The notes: generated by a model not told the origin, from the letters alone. DNA of 27,473 bases from JBKSMP01 sp964582055 (GCA_964582055.1 CAZOPT010000008.1:1-27473), one strand, 5' to 3'; numbered from the stretch's first letter, positions 16,466-25,231 are shown. Translations and numbers: made by a program.

Positions 16466-18199
16466 ATGTTACGCTTAGGACTTACTTGTTTTCTTCTTTT
16501 GCTAAACGGAGCGTGGATAAGTGTTTGGTGTTATATTAAATCTCATCCACAAAATGTATCAAAAAGTCCGGAATTAAAAATACAGCAGGAAGCAATCCAG
16601 ATTCAAGCTATAGACTTCAATTTTTCTGAACCTAAAACCCATATACAACTCGTCAAAGAAGACCGACTTTGGAAATTAACCTACCCAGTAGAATGGGAAG
16701 CAAATCCTTTAGCGGTTGATCAATTTTTAAAAGAACTGGCTCTTTTAAAACCACTTTTAGCTTTTGATGTAAAAAATAAAAAGGATTTAGAAAATTACGG
16801 CCTTACAACACCTTTTTGTACGATAAAATGCAATACCCAAGAACATACTTACTTATTACAAATCAGTACAGTACATGCATCCAATGATAAAATTTATGTG
16901 CTTGAAAACGAAACCAATAAAATTTTTGTACTAAAACCACAATTTATAGAGAGTTTTTGCCGATCTCTAGAGGAATGGATTACACCATTTTTCTGTACAC
17001 TTGAGACAATTCAAACTTTAGCCTTTGATACACCGCAAAGCAATCTTTATTTACAAAAACAAGCTCAGGATTGGTTTATCAAAATCCCCGTAGAAGCTAA
17101 AGCCAATTCAAGTCATGTAGAAACCATTTGTACACAATTGCAGACATTGGAATTGAAACATTTTTTAACACCAGCAGAATTGGAAAAATGGATCCCTCAA
17201 TTTACTTCAGATACACAAACATATCATTTAAAAATAAGCGATAAACAACAATCAAATCTTTTAAAAATACTTCCGGATGGGAATGCTGTCGATAGAAAAA
17301 CTTACATTGCTCAACGCAATGAAACCGGGCCTTTATTTGTCTTTAAGTCAAATGTTATAGAGCGGCTTTTACATGCACAAGAAACTTTACGAGAAAGAAA
17401 CTTATTTGATTTTAAGCTCGACAGTATCAACAAAATTACTTATCAACGTGACACTTTGGGTATTGCTTTGCAAGTCATTTCTGAAGGGAAATGGGAAGTT
17501 ATTGAAACCGAAAACGATAATTTTGTTCAAGCACAAAAAGCGTCGCTAAAGAATGTAAAACGTTTCGTTCGTCTTATTAATAGTTTGTATGTCGAAAAAT
17601 TTTTGACACCTAATGAATTACCTTCTCTGGAAACTTATACGCCTTTTAAATTAAGTATAACAGCTAACAATAAGCTACATCATTGTAATTTTTATTACCA
17701 GGATCACACGTATTTCTTACAATTGGAAAACGATGCTGCTTGGTTCCAATTAACATTGGTAGCACCTGATTTAGCCGAATTAACGGCAGAACAGTTTCAA
17801 GAAAAAACTTTATGGCAATGGGAAAACGATGAAGAATTAGTTGCCATTGAATGGATAAAAGAAAATGGGGAAAAAGTTACTTTACAACATCATTTTAGTC
17901 CGAAACAACTACGAACATTTCGATTTTTACAAGCTAAAAAATGGTTAAAGAATCCTGTAGACTTTCATATTGTGCCAAAAAATCCTCAACGCATTATTTT
18001 TACAACCCAAACTTCTTTAAAAGAAAAACGGTCTTATGAATTACATTTTTGGGAACGTCTCAATGGAGATTTTCAATCAGGACGTTATGATGATCAAACC
18101 TTTGTTTTATCGCAAGATTGGATCGATATCCTTTTCCAAGTAACTCATAAATCTTATTGGGATAAAATGTCTTCTATCTGGAATTCTGAGGATTTATGA
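16466..18199 (+). CDS. DUF4340 domain protein, membrane-anchored
   Basis: A 577-residue protein with one N-terminal membrane anchor (about 3-23) and a long extracytoplasmic region. Repeated modules of roughly 150 residues begin with a 'W.L..P....A....V..FL..L..L' pattern ('LWKLTYPVEWEANPLAVDQFLKEL' shown in part: LWKLTYPVEWEA) and recur near 'DWFIKIPVEAKANSSHVETI' (part) and 'GKWEVIETEND'. This is the tandem DUF4340 architecture found after GldG-like genes in several phyla. Function is not established. Location suggests it sits on the outer face of the inner membrane with the ABC complex. It starts three bases after the GldG-like gene and overlaps the next gene by ATGA. Confidence 0.85.
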   Translation: MLRLGLTCFLLLLNGAWISVWCYIKSHPQNVSKSPELKIQQEAIQIQAIDFNFSEPKTHIQLVKEDRLWKLTYPVEWEANPLAVDQFLKELALLKPLLAFDVKNKKDLENYGLTTPFCTIKCNTQEHTYLLQISTVHASNDKIYVLENETNKIFVLKPQFIESFCRSLEEWITPFFCTLETIQTLAFDTPQSNLYLQKQAQDWFIKIPVEAKANSSHVETICTQLQTLELKHFLTPAELEKWIPQFTSDTQTYHLKISDKQQSNLLKILPDGNAVDRKTYIAQRNETGPLFVFKSNVIERLLHAQETLRERNLFDFKLDSINKITYQRDTLGIALQVISEGKWEVIETENDNFVQAQKASLKNVKRFVRLINSLYVEKFLTPNELPSLETYTPFKLSITANNKLHHCNFYYQDHTYFLQLENDAAWFQLTLVAPDLAELTAEQFQEKTLWQWENDEELVAIEWIKENGEKVTLQHHFSPKQLRTFRFLQAKKWLKNPVDFHIVPKNPQRIIFTTQTSLKEKRSYELHFWERLNGDFQSGRYDDQTFVLSQDWIDILFQVTHKSYWDKMSSIWNSEDL

Positions 18200-20688
18200 G
18201 AAAGTTTTTAGCCTTACAATGGATTTTGCTTATTGCCGGCATAAGTGTATTGACAGTTTGCAAATTTGATTGTGAACTTCCACAAGAACTTTTAGATAAA
18301 TTAAAGCTTTATTTACAGGTTAATATTCAAAAAATACAGATAGAACCACATTGTATAACACTTTCGAATTTTAATTATAAGAATTTTTCATGCAAACATT
18401 TAAAAATAAGTTGGAAATCGCTATTAGGGGAACTTCAATACTACATTGAAGATGGTTGCTTATTTTATCAAAATAAACACTTCTATACCATTAATGGCCG
18501 TCTTTATGGACGATTTGGGAAAATACGTGGTTTTTTAGATTTAAAGGGAGATACGATAAAAAACATACAAATTTCCTGTTTAGATTGTGTAAAAATTTCT
18601 GAAATAACCAAACATTTTCAACAGACTTCAAATGCAAGACTCCCCACTATAGAACATTTAAATTTAAACCTTACTACTTCTCATAAACAATCCATAAAGA
18701 TTTACGGAGAAGGTAAAGGATTGCAAAATTGGGATGTGCGTATAGCTGATTTTCAATTTTTATGGCCATTAAACGGGAAGGAAAATTTAAAGTTATGGGC
18801 ACACGAAATTAGGAACAAAAAGGTATGCCTTACTAATGTTTTTCTAAAAACTAAGTCCACCAGAAATGATTTTTTACACTGGGGAAATGGTTGTTTTTTA
18901 GGCAATTTGAATATAGGTAATATCCAAGATTTTTCTTTGTTTCTTCAATTTAAAAACTTTGTTGTGGGAAACAATAATTTTGTAACATTTGTAGGAAATT
19001 CTTCAGATTTAAATTTTGCTGGCAAAGGAACATTAAATCTAACAAATCAAGATTTTAAGCTTTTTTCGTGTAAAGGTTGGTTAACACCGAATTTTTCTGA
19101 AATTTCAAAAATTTATCCGATTCCTTATACGATTGCTTTAGATAGAAACTTATTTTTTTCAATATACGGAACATTTGACACTTTCGGAGTAATGGTATAT
19201 ACTCGTAATTTTTTAATTGATGGTGAAAAGTTTTTTGCAGCGCAAGTTTATGGTCATTATCAAAAAGAACAGCAATTTTCAGGACAGCTACAATTTCACG
19301 GAAAAGATCAATGGCTTAAGTGTCATGTAAGACACAAGTTTGTAAATAATAAAGGCTTTTTGAGGATGGTTGGTTGTTTATCGCCTAATTTAACCTACCC
19401 ATTAAAAGATTTTTTACCTGACTGGTGGCAGCCTTTCTTTAAAAACTTTGAGTTTCATAAAAACTTTCCACAAACCAATTTTATTATTCACTGGAACAAA
19501 AATTCGAATAAAAACGTGTTGTATGGTAATGTTTCTGCCTGTGATTTCAGACATAAGACGTCAAATGTGGAATCCTTAAATCTTGTCTTTGGACATCGTC
19601 CAGGATATTGCTTACTTGATATAAAAAACTTAAAGACGCAAGAAGGAAAAGGAAATTGTATCATTCATTGGCCCTACAATTGCAAAAAAACTGAGGAAGA
19701 ATTTTGGAAATTTAAAGGCTCTGGTAATTTTAATGTAAATACATGGGAAAAGCTCATTAACGATTTTGTTGAACAAGCCTATTGCAATAAAATTGCTGGT
19801 TTTTTTCAGGAAAATTCTCTTATTCAAGCTGATTTTCATGGCAAATTTTACCGAGGAACTAATTCTCAAGAAACCTTGAGTCTTGCTGTAACTATTCCCC
19901 AAACTATCTTATATCATTTTCCGTTACAAAAGTTAAAATTTTACTATCATTGGACACCACAAGGTTTTTCTATCGAATCTGCACAGGGTATGGTAAGTGA
20001 TAATACACCTTTTAAGGGGCGTTATACTTGCCAACAAAAGCGATTTGATTTTGAGCTAAAGGCAGACCATTTACAAACAGAGATTTTATTACAACATCCA
20101 CTTTTAAGAAATTGGAATAATGCTATTCCAGAAAAAAATCGTTCAACATATACAGGAAAATTAGATTTAAAAATAGAAGGAAATGGAAATGTAGAAAAAG
20201 AATTACATGTGTCGGGGAAAGGTTGGGTACGTTTTGACAATCCACAACTTTCACAAATACATTTATTAGGTCCCCTACAACATTTATTTTCAAAACAGTT
20301 TAAATGGAAACCCACCATAGAATTGGATTGTTTAATTTCTGACTTTACGTTTACAGAAAAACAAATTGAATCACAAAATACAATTCTTTCGGGGCCTAGT
20401 ACACGCGCCAATGTTTCTGGGAAATTACATCTTGATACAAGCCAGTTAAATGCTAAGGTACATTTTTCTTTCTTAGATTATCAACAACTAAAATTGCCAA
20501 TTATGAAGCAACTTTTTCAACTGTTTCAACCCATTTCTAAGGGCTTTGCAGCGTCTGTGCAAGGCACCTTCGAAAATCCACAATGGACTTTAACCTTTAA
20601 TCCTTTTCGTTTTGTACTGCCACAAAAAACAGTTTGTGAAAAACGTAAAAAATTAGCTTTACAAAAAGGGATAAAATCTGTTCATTAG
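18196..20688 (+). CDS. AsmA-like (YhdP/TamB-type superfamily) envelope protein
   Basis: An 830-residue protein with an N-terminal membrane helix (about 5-22) and a very long, beta-rich extracytoplasmic body. The C-terminal region has 'GKGWVRFDNPQLSQIHLLGPL' (shown in part: QLSQIHLLGPLQHLFS). This resembles the 'L..IPLLGPL...L' signature of AsmA-like C-terminal domains, and is followed by the amphipathic beta pattern of that fold. The AsmA superfamily includes bridge-like proteins (YhdP, TamB, YdbH) that carry phospholipids between inner and outer membranes. A similar lipid-transport or envelope-homeostasis role is inferred here. The ATG at 18196 overlaps the DUF4340 stop. The gene ends only five bases before rpmI, so envelope and ribosomal genes are likely on one transcript. 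Confidence 0.75.
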   Translation: MRKFLALQWILLIAGISVLTVCKFDCELPQELLDKLKLYLQVNIQKIQIEPHCITLSNFNYKNFSCKHLKISWKSLLGELQYYIEDGCLFYQNKHFYTINGRLYGRFGKIRGFLDLKGDTIKNIQISCLDCVKISEITKHFQQTSNARLPTIEHLNLNLTTSHKQSIKIYGEGKGLQNWDVRIADFQFLWPLNGKENLKLWAHEIRNKKVCLTNVFLKTKSTRNDFLHWGNGCFLGNLNIGNIQDFSLFLQFKNFVVGNNNFVTFVGNSSDLNFAGKGTLNLTNQDFKLFSCKGWLTPNFSEISKIYPIPYTIALDRNLFFSIYGTFDTFGVMVYTRNFLIDGEKFFAAQVYGHYQKEQQFSGQLQFHGKDQWLKCHVRHKFVNNKGFLRMVGCLSPNLTYPLKDFLPDWWQPFFKNFEFHKNFPQTNFIIHWNKNSNKNVLYGNVSACDFRHKTSNVESLNLVFGHRPGYCLLDIKNLKTQEGKGNCIIHWPYNCKKTEEEFWKFKGSGNFNVNTWEKLINDFVEQAYCNKIAGFFQENSLIQADFHGKFYRGTNSQETLSLAVTIPQTILYHFPLQKLKFYYHWTPQGFSIESAQGMVSDNTPFKGRYTCQQKRFDFELKADHLQTEILLQHPLLRNWNNAIPEKNRSTYTGKLDLKIEGNGNVEKELHVSGKGWVRFDNPQLSQIHLLGPLQHLFSKQFKWKPTIELDCLISDFTFTEKQIESQNTILSGPSTRANVSGKLHLDTSQLNAKVHFSFLDYQQLKLPIMKQLFQLFQPISKGFAASVQGTFENPQWTLTFNPFRFVLPQKTVCEKRKKLALQKGIKSVH

Positions 20689-20693
20689 AAAGC

Positions 20694-20894
20694 ATGCAAA
20701 AGACTAGAAAATCGATTGCTAAAAAGTTTAAAATTACAGGAACAGGCAAAGTCGTGTTTCGTAAACCTGGTTATCGCCATTTCTTGCGACACAAATCTCC
20801 TGTACGTTTGCGCAGAGCCGGTAGTGATAGATGCTTAGACAGTACAGCTTTGTCCCATACAGTTAAAGAAGCTATGCCTTTTGTAAATTTTTAA
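20694..20894 (+). CDS. rpmI: Large ribosomal subunit protein bL35
   Basis: A 66-residue, highly basic protein matching bL35: 'KSIAKKFKITGTGKVVFRKPGYRH' (shown in part: KKFKITGTGK, RKPGYRHFLRHKS) and a short acidic/hydrophobic C-terminus '...VKEAMPFVNF'. It starts at ATG 20694 after only five bases of spacer, with a GAAAG very close upstream as the only purine-rich sequence. It binds 23S rRNA in the 50S subunit. The usual upstream partner infC is missing; an AsmA-like gene takes its place. Next comes rplT. Confidence 0.96.
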   Translation: MQKTRKSIAKKFKITGTGKVVFRKPGYRHFLRHKSPVRLRRAGSDRCLDSTALSHTVKEAMPFVNF

Positions 20895-20915
20895 ACACAA
20901 GATTAACTGCTAGAG

Positions 20916-20941
20916 GTAAGGTATTTTAACGACGACCTTAC
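20916..20941 (+). promoter_or_regulatory. Inverted repeat in the rpmI-rplT spacer
   Basis: GTAAGGT (20916-20922) and ACCTTAC (20935-20941) form a perfect 7-bp stem with a 12-base loop in the 74-base spacer between the two ribosomal genes. There is no following T-run, so it does not look like a terminator. A role as an RNA structure controlling rplT (bL20 is autoregulatory in some bacteria) is only a guess. Confidence 0.3.
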
Positions 20942-20968
20942 ATCGGCTTAAAAGATAGAAGAAAAACT

Positions 20969-21328
20969 ATGACAAGAGTAACAAATGGAGTCGCAACAAG
21001 ACAACGTCGTAAACGCATTCTTAAGCAGACACGCGGTTATTTTGGTAATAAGTCGCGTTTGTATCGCTATGCGAACGATGCTTTTTGGCGTGCAGGCGCT
21101 TTCGCTTTTCGTGATCGCCGTAAAAAGAAGTCCAATTTTCGCCAATTATGGATTGTGCGTATTAATGCTGCTTGCCGTGCAGCCGGCATTTCTTATAGCC
21201 GTTTCATAAATGGTTTGAAGAAGTTAAACATAGAGCTTGATCGTAAGCAATTGAGTGAATTGGCTATTCATAATGAAGCCGCATTCAATCAACTTGTTGA
21301 ACAAGTTTCGAAAGCTTTAGTTTCATAA
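20969..21328 (+). CDS. rplT: Large ribosomal subunit protein bL20
   Basis: A 119-residue basic protein with every hallmark of bL20: 'MTRVTNGVATRQRRKRILKQ', 'GYFGNKSRLYRYANDA' and 'FRDRRKKKSNFRQLWIVRIN' (shown in part: RRKKKSNFRQLWI), then 'AACRAAGISYSRFI.GL' and the C-terminal 'DRKQLSELAI'. It is needed early in 50S assembly. A purine-rich AGAAGAAAA lies just before ATG 20969. It follows rpmI, as in most bacteria, and is followed ten bases later by pheS. Confidence 0.98.
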   Translation: MTRVTNGVATRQRRKRILKQTRGYFGNKSRLYRYANDAFWRAGAFAFRDRRKKKSNFRQLWIVRINAACRAAGISYSRFINGLKKLNIELDRKQLSELAIHNEAAFNQLVEQVSKALVS

Positions 21329-21338
21329 GTTCCTCCTT

Positions 21339-22376
21339 ATGGCAACTACCTTTGAAACATTAAAATTAGAGGCTTTGTCTGCTATTCAAAGTTGTAAGAG
21401 TGTGGTTGCCCTACAAGGAATAAAAACGCAGTTTTTAGGACCTAAAAGTGTATTAATCACTGCATTAAAAAATTTAAAGGACTTGCCTTTAGAGGAAAAA
21501 ATTCAATCAGGTAAAGCAATCAATAGCGCTAAGACAGCTATAGAAGATTTGTTAAGTCAAAAGCAAAATGAGTTGCAAACCCAAGAACGTCTTAAGAAGC
21601 TAGGAGACCCCATAGACCCTAGCTTGGAAGGTCCTTATCCCAAAATAGCTTCTTTGCACCCACTTACACAGACAAGACGGCGTATTTTATCTATTTTTAA
21701 ACAATTGGGATATGCTATTGCAGAAGGACCAGAAATAGAAACCGAATGGTTTTGTTTTGATGCATTAAACGTACCTAAGCATCATCCTGCGAGAGCAACA
21801 CAAGACACTTTTTTCTTTGAAGAAGGAAAGCCCATCGACACAACTTCACAAAAAGAAAATGAATTGTATTTATTGCGTACGCAAACATCGACAGTTCAAA
21901 TTCGAACATTGGCAAAACATACACCGCCATTTAAGGTTATTTCGCCAGGCCGCGTTTTTCGACGCGATACAGTTGACGCCACACATAATTTCAATTTTCA
22001 TCAAATTGAAGGTTTATGTATTGATAAAAAAACGTCAATTGCTGATTTAAAAGGAACCTTGGATTATTTCGTCCAAAAATTCTTTGGTAAAGCCTTTAAA
22101 ACGCGTATGCGGCCGAGTTATTTCCCATTTACAGAACCAAGTTTTGAGATGGATATTTTTGTTCCGAAACTTGGAAAATTCAAGGATACATGGATTGAAG
22201 TTTGGGGATGTGGGATGGTTAATCGGAACGTTTTAAGTAATGCTGGGCTTAATCCTGATGAATGGCAAGGTTTTGCATTTGGTTTTGGGGTTGAACGCTT
22301 GGCTATGTTACTTTACGGCATTGAAGATATTCGTAGGTTTTATCAAAATGACATTCGTTTTTTGACCCAATTTTAG
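21339..22376 (+). CDS. pheS: Phenylalanine--tRNA ligase alpha subunit
   Basis: A 345-residue class II aminoacyl-tRNA synthetase alpha subunit, normal in length. The N-terminal ~90 residues form the coiled-coil arm. The catalytic core follows with 'HPLTQTRRRILSIFKQLGY', motif 2 'ISPGRVFRRDTVDATHNFNFHQIEG' (shown in part: GRVFRRDTVDATHN), 'RPSYFPFTEPSFEMDI' and motif 3 'GFAFGFGVERLAMLLYGI' (part: GFGVERLAML). It attaches Phe to tRNA-Phe with the beta subunit, but pheT does not follow; the next gene is on the opposite strand. The 10-base spacer TTCCTCCTT before the ATG contains no Shine-Dalgarno and in fact resembles its complement, so translation probably depends on coupling from rplT. The stop TAG overlaps the stop of the convergent prepilin gene. 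Confidence 0.98.
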   Translation: MATTFETLKLEALSAIQSCKSVVALQGIKTQFLGPKSVLITALKNLKDLPLEEKIQSGKAINSAKTAIEDLLSQKQNELQTQERLKKLGDPIDPSLEGPYPKIASLHPLTQTRRRILSIFKQLGYAIAEGPEIETEWFCFDALNVPKHHPARATQDTFFFEEGKPIDTTSQKENELYLLRTQTSTVQIRTLAKHTPPFKVISPGRVFRRDTVDATHNFNFHQIEGLCIDKKTSIADLKGTLDYFVQKFFGKAFKTRMRPSYFPFTEPSFEMDIFVPKLGKFKDTWIEVWGCGMVNRNVLSNAGLNPDEWQGFAFGFGVERLAMLLYGIEDIRRFYQNDIRFLTQF

Positions 22377-22975
22377 CCTTCATAATCAACTTCATCAGGC
22401 AAAATAGGTCGGATAGCATAAAGTTCGGATTTGGGTAATGTTGTTAAATATTCCGCACTGCCTTCAATTTCACCGTTCGTTGTCGCAAAAGGGCTGGTCC
22501 ACCAATATGTCATTCGTAAAGATTGAAAGCCTTCAGGAGGATTAATTTCTTCACGTTTTTTGGTTCCATAATCGGCATACATAGGCGATTCTTCTACTAG
22601 TAATTGAAGGTAAACAGTCATCGTATCCTCACCTTCAAGTAAAGGCAAATCAAAACTATTAATTTTAGAATCTGTTTGCGTAGTACTTATTGCCGTTTTT
22701 ACATTAAATTCAAAGGTATGTGCAGTTGTTGGATCATTTAAGTCCAATAACTCTACAAGACCTTTTTTGCCATTTAATTCTAGTGGATGCGTATGACAAA
22801 GGATCTGTTCAAAGTAGCTCGTAGCAAGCAAATAGGCTTGCATTTGGCAAATATTTCCGCGGGCATAACGATGCATCAACAATACGGTTTGGGAGATACC
22901 TAAAATGACGATTGTAAAAATACCTGCAGAAATTAAAACTTCCAATACCGAAAATCCTTTTGCTTTACTCTTCAT
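22373..22975 (-). CDS. Prepilin-type N-terminal cleavage/methylation domain protein (PilV/GspI-like)
   Basis: A 200-residue protein. It starts with a short basic leader, then 'KGFSVLEVLISAGIFTIVIL': the prepilin peptidase site after Gly7, Phe8 as the methylated residue and the conserved Glu12 at position +5, followed by one hydrophobic helix. 'LEVLIS' resembles the minor pilin PilV/GspI subgroup. The C-terminal ~160 residues are not recognised. It would be an inner-membrane-inserted minor pseudopilin or pilin of a type IV pilus or type II secretion system, yet no other pilus gene is nearby. It lies 74 bases after the M24 peptidase gene and may be the last gene of that minus-strand series or have its own promoter. 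It ends overlapping the pheS stop. Confidence 0.9.
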   Translation of the reverse strand: MKSKAKGFSVLEVLISAGIFTIVILGISQTVLLMHRYARGNICQMQAYLLATSYFEQILCHTHPLELNGKKGLVELLDLNDPTTAHTFEFNVKTAISTTQTDSKINSFDLPLLEGEDTMTVYLQLLVEESPMYADYGTKKREEINPPEGFQSLRMTYWWTSPFATTNGEIEGSAEYLTTLPKSELYAIRPILPDEVDYEG

Positions 22976-23049
22976 AAATCCTACATCAATAATTAATTAT
23001 AAAATGCCCTCTGTAGAAGTCAAATTAAATGCTTTTCATTTTAGACTTT

Positions 23050-24174
23050 TCAATCCAAACTTAGCTCATAGTCACACTTAGACAAAATTTGGCAACCATT
23101 AGGAGTTACTAGAACATCGTCTTCAATACGGACCCCACCAAAATCTTTGAAATACAAACCTGGTTCAATAGTGACAACCATACCGGCTTGCAACTCTACT
23201 GGTATACGAGAAACCGATGGATATTCATGCAAATCCAAACCAAAGCCATGTCCAAGGCTATGAATAAATCCCTCACAACCGCTTGATGAAGTTTTCAAAC
23301 CGTAACCTGCTTTTTCAAAAAAATCTAACGCAAACTGCATTAAATCGTTTGTATAAATACCAGGAGAGATTTTGGAAATAATCGCCTGCTGGCATTCAAG
23401 CACACAATTGTATAAACGTTCCTGTTGAGAATTAGCCTTTCCTTTAAGGACAGTACGCGTCATATCTCCATAAAAATGTGAGGATTGCAACCTTGGAAAA
23501 AAGTCGATAACAATAAGCTCATGAGGATGCAAAGGCCCTTCTCCTCTTGCATGAGGATTACTGGCCGCTAAACCACCACAAATAATTGTATCTGTAGCAT
23601 ATCCTCCGAGCGACAAACAGTAAGATTCAAGCATACTACGTAATAATTCCGAAGTCAAGATTTGGCCTTCATAGTACAAAAGCTGATCCTTAATCTGGCT
23701 TTGACAAAGAATATCTTTTGTAAAATCTATTCCTTGGGCTGTTAATTCACAAGCTCTTTGCATCTCAGCAATTTCCGAATTTGTCTTTATCACACGTTGT
23801 GTCTCAAAGAAATCTTTATCAAATTTAATAGAAACCTCCGAAGCGATTTGTGTATAAATAAAAGCAGGGAAATTATTAGGCACAAAAAAATGCTCAATAT
23901 TATATTTTTTCTGCAAAAACTGAAAAAATGCTGGCCAATAAGCTTTATTTGGAAATAAACGTTGCAAGTCTTTTCGAACCTCAGGCAATAGATAAATTTC
24001 ATCAAAACAGCTTGTTTGGAGACAGCGACTATATTCTAATTCGGAAACAAATGCAACTATTCTATCGGCTAGTTTAAACGCAAAAAATGCATCTGGAGCG
24101 GAAAAATTCCCCCAGTATAACAAATTCAAGTCACCTTCTGTCGTATTATAAATACAATAAGCTTTAGTAGACAT
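23050..24174 (-). CDS. M24-family metallopeptidase (Xaa-Pro aminopeptidase/dipeptidase-like)
   Basis: A 374-residue protein with an N-terminal creatinase-like domain (1 to ~125) and a C-terminal pita-bread catalytic domain. All five dinuclear metal ligands are visible: Asp224 ('VIDFFPR'), Asp237 ('GDMTRT'), His309 ('HSLGHGFGLDLHE'), Glu337 ('TIEPGLYF') and Glu351 ('VRIEDDVLV'). The family removes N-terminal residues before proline or splits Xaa-Pro dipeptides in the cytoplasm. No signal peptide is seen. ATG 24174 lies inside the end of the reductase gene (11-base overlap), so translation is coupled. The neighbours give no functional hint beyond co-expression. Confidence 0.95.
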   Translation of the reverse strand: MSTKAYCIYNTTEGDLNLLYWGNFSAPDAFFAFKLADRIVAFVSELEYSRCLQTSCFDEIYLLPEVRKDLQRLFPNKAYWPAFFQFLQKKYNIEHFFVPNNFPAFIYTQIASEVSIKFDKDFFETQRVIKTNSEIAEMQRACELTAQGIDFTKDILCQSQIKDQLLYYEGQILTSELLRSMLESYCLSLGGYATDTIICGGLAASNPHARGEGPLHPHELIVIDFFPRLQSSHFYGDMTRTVLKGKANSQQERLYNCVLECQQAIISKISPGIYTNDLMQFALDFFEKAGYGLKTSSSGCEGFIHSLGHGFGLDLHEYPSVSRIPVELQAGMVVTIEPGLYFKDFGGVRIEDDVLVTPNGCQILSKCDYELSLD

Positions 24175-25228
24175 CTTTCTGATAACGTCCTGCCAATCGT
24201 AGATCTTTCAAGTATTGCTGAGCTTCCCCTAAACTCAAATGTCCTTCCTTTTGAATAATTTCTAAAAGTGCTGCTTCTACGTCTTTTGCCATATGTTTCG
24301 CGTCACCACAAATGTAAAAATAAGCCCCTTGCTGAAACCATTCCCAAAGAAGTTTACTATTTTCACGCATGCGATCTTGTACATAAATTTTATAGTTCTG
24401 ATCCCGTGAAAAAGCTGTATCTATACGAGTTAATACCTTTCGATTTTGCAGTTCCCCTAGAAAATTTTTTAAAACAAAATCATTTGCTCGATGACGTCCT
24501 CCACAAAACAGCCAATTGGCCCCAGTTGCCCTTGTTATAGCTCTGTACTCCAAAAAGGCTTTAAAAGGAGCAATTCCTGTTCCTGGCCCTACCATAATGA
24601 CAGGAAGAGATGAATCTTCAGGTAAACGAAATTTGGAAGTTTTTATACAAATATTTAAAGATTGGCCTATTTGAAGTCTTCGACAAAGAAATCCGCTCGA
24701 TAAACCTTCACAAACATCACCATCAATACCATGAAAACTTACTAAACCTACGACAAGTTCTATAGCGCTTGGCAATTGAACTTGTGCTGATGCAATTGAG
24801 TAAGCTCTTGGACGCATCGGCCTCAACCAAGCAACCACATCCTTTGCTTCAAAGCTTGCTCCTTTTTGCAAACATAACGCCTTTAAACAAAACCAAAAAT
24901 CATCACGCTTTTCTTCTGAAAACTGTTCTAAAACACTCGATTTAAGGCGTAATTCATAATGCTTTGAAAGTACTTCCTCCAATGAATAACTTTGCCCATC
25001 TGCATCTTCAACATTTGCGTTAGCTTGTACCTGAAGAAACGATAAAACACGCGTAACTAACTCAGGGGCATTTTCTGGATAAACAAAGACAATATCACCT
25101 GGAATAAAACGATATTTTGCATCTGGCAATGACAATTTTATAAGATAAACACTACGTTCATCTTCGTTGGCCGATAATAACGTCCGACTAATAAAGGTTG
25201 AGTGTATTATGTTTTCAGGCAATTTCAT
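24164..25228 (-). CDS. NADPH-dependent FAD reductase, CysJ/diflavin-reductase FNR module without flavodoxin domain
   Basis: A 354-residue protein matching the FAD- and NADPH-binding half of sulfite reductase alpha subunit (CysJ) and related diflavin reductases. FAD contacts are in 'RAYSIAS' at 141-147 and in 'GDVCEGLSS'. The NADPH site has 'VGPGTGIAPFKAF' at 213-225, 'SRDQ' at 274-277 and 'KIYVQ' at 280-284 (2'-phosphate binding), 'CGDA' at 308-311, and the CysJ-like C-terminus 'GRYQKDVY' with the terminal Tyr that stacks on FAD. CysJ is about 600 residues because of an N-terminal flavodoxin domain, which is absent here; the protein begins directly at the FNR connection. It may reduce a separate flavodoxin, ferredoxin or a sulfite-reductase-like partner. 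The gene lies three bases after lptD and overlaps the peptidase gene. Confidence 0.88.
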   Translation of the reverse strand: MKLPENIIHSTFISRTLLSANEDERSVYLIKLSLPDAKYRFIPGDIVFVYPENAPELVTRVLSFLQVQANANVEDADGQSYSLEEVLSKHYELRLKSSVLEQFSEEKRDDFWFCLKALCLQKGASFEAKDVVAWLRPMRPRAYSIASAQVQLPSAIELVVGLVSFHGIDGDVCEGLSSGFLCRRLQIGQSLNICIKTSKFRLPEDSSLPVIMVGPGTGIAPFKAFLEYRAITRATGANWLFCGGRHRANDFVLKNFLGELQNRKVLTRIDTAFSRDQNYKIYVQDRMRENSKLLWEWFQQGAYFYICGDAKHMAKDVEAALLEIIQKEGHLSLGEAQQYLKDLRLAGRYQKDVY

Positions 25229-25231
25229 GGT

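Noticed and set aside
21286..21338. A minus-strand mini-ORF of 13 codons preceded by a perfect AAGGAGG
   Set aside because: The Shine-Dalgarno-like sequence is the complement of TTCCTCCTT before pheS. The peptide lies inside rplT and has no supporting feature.
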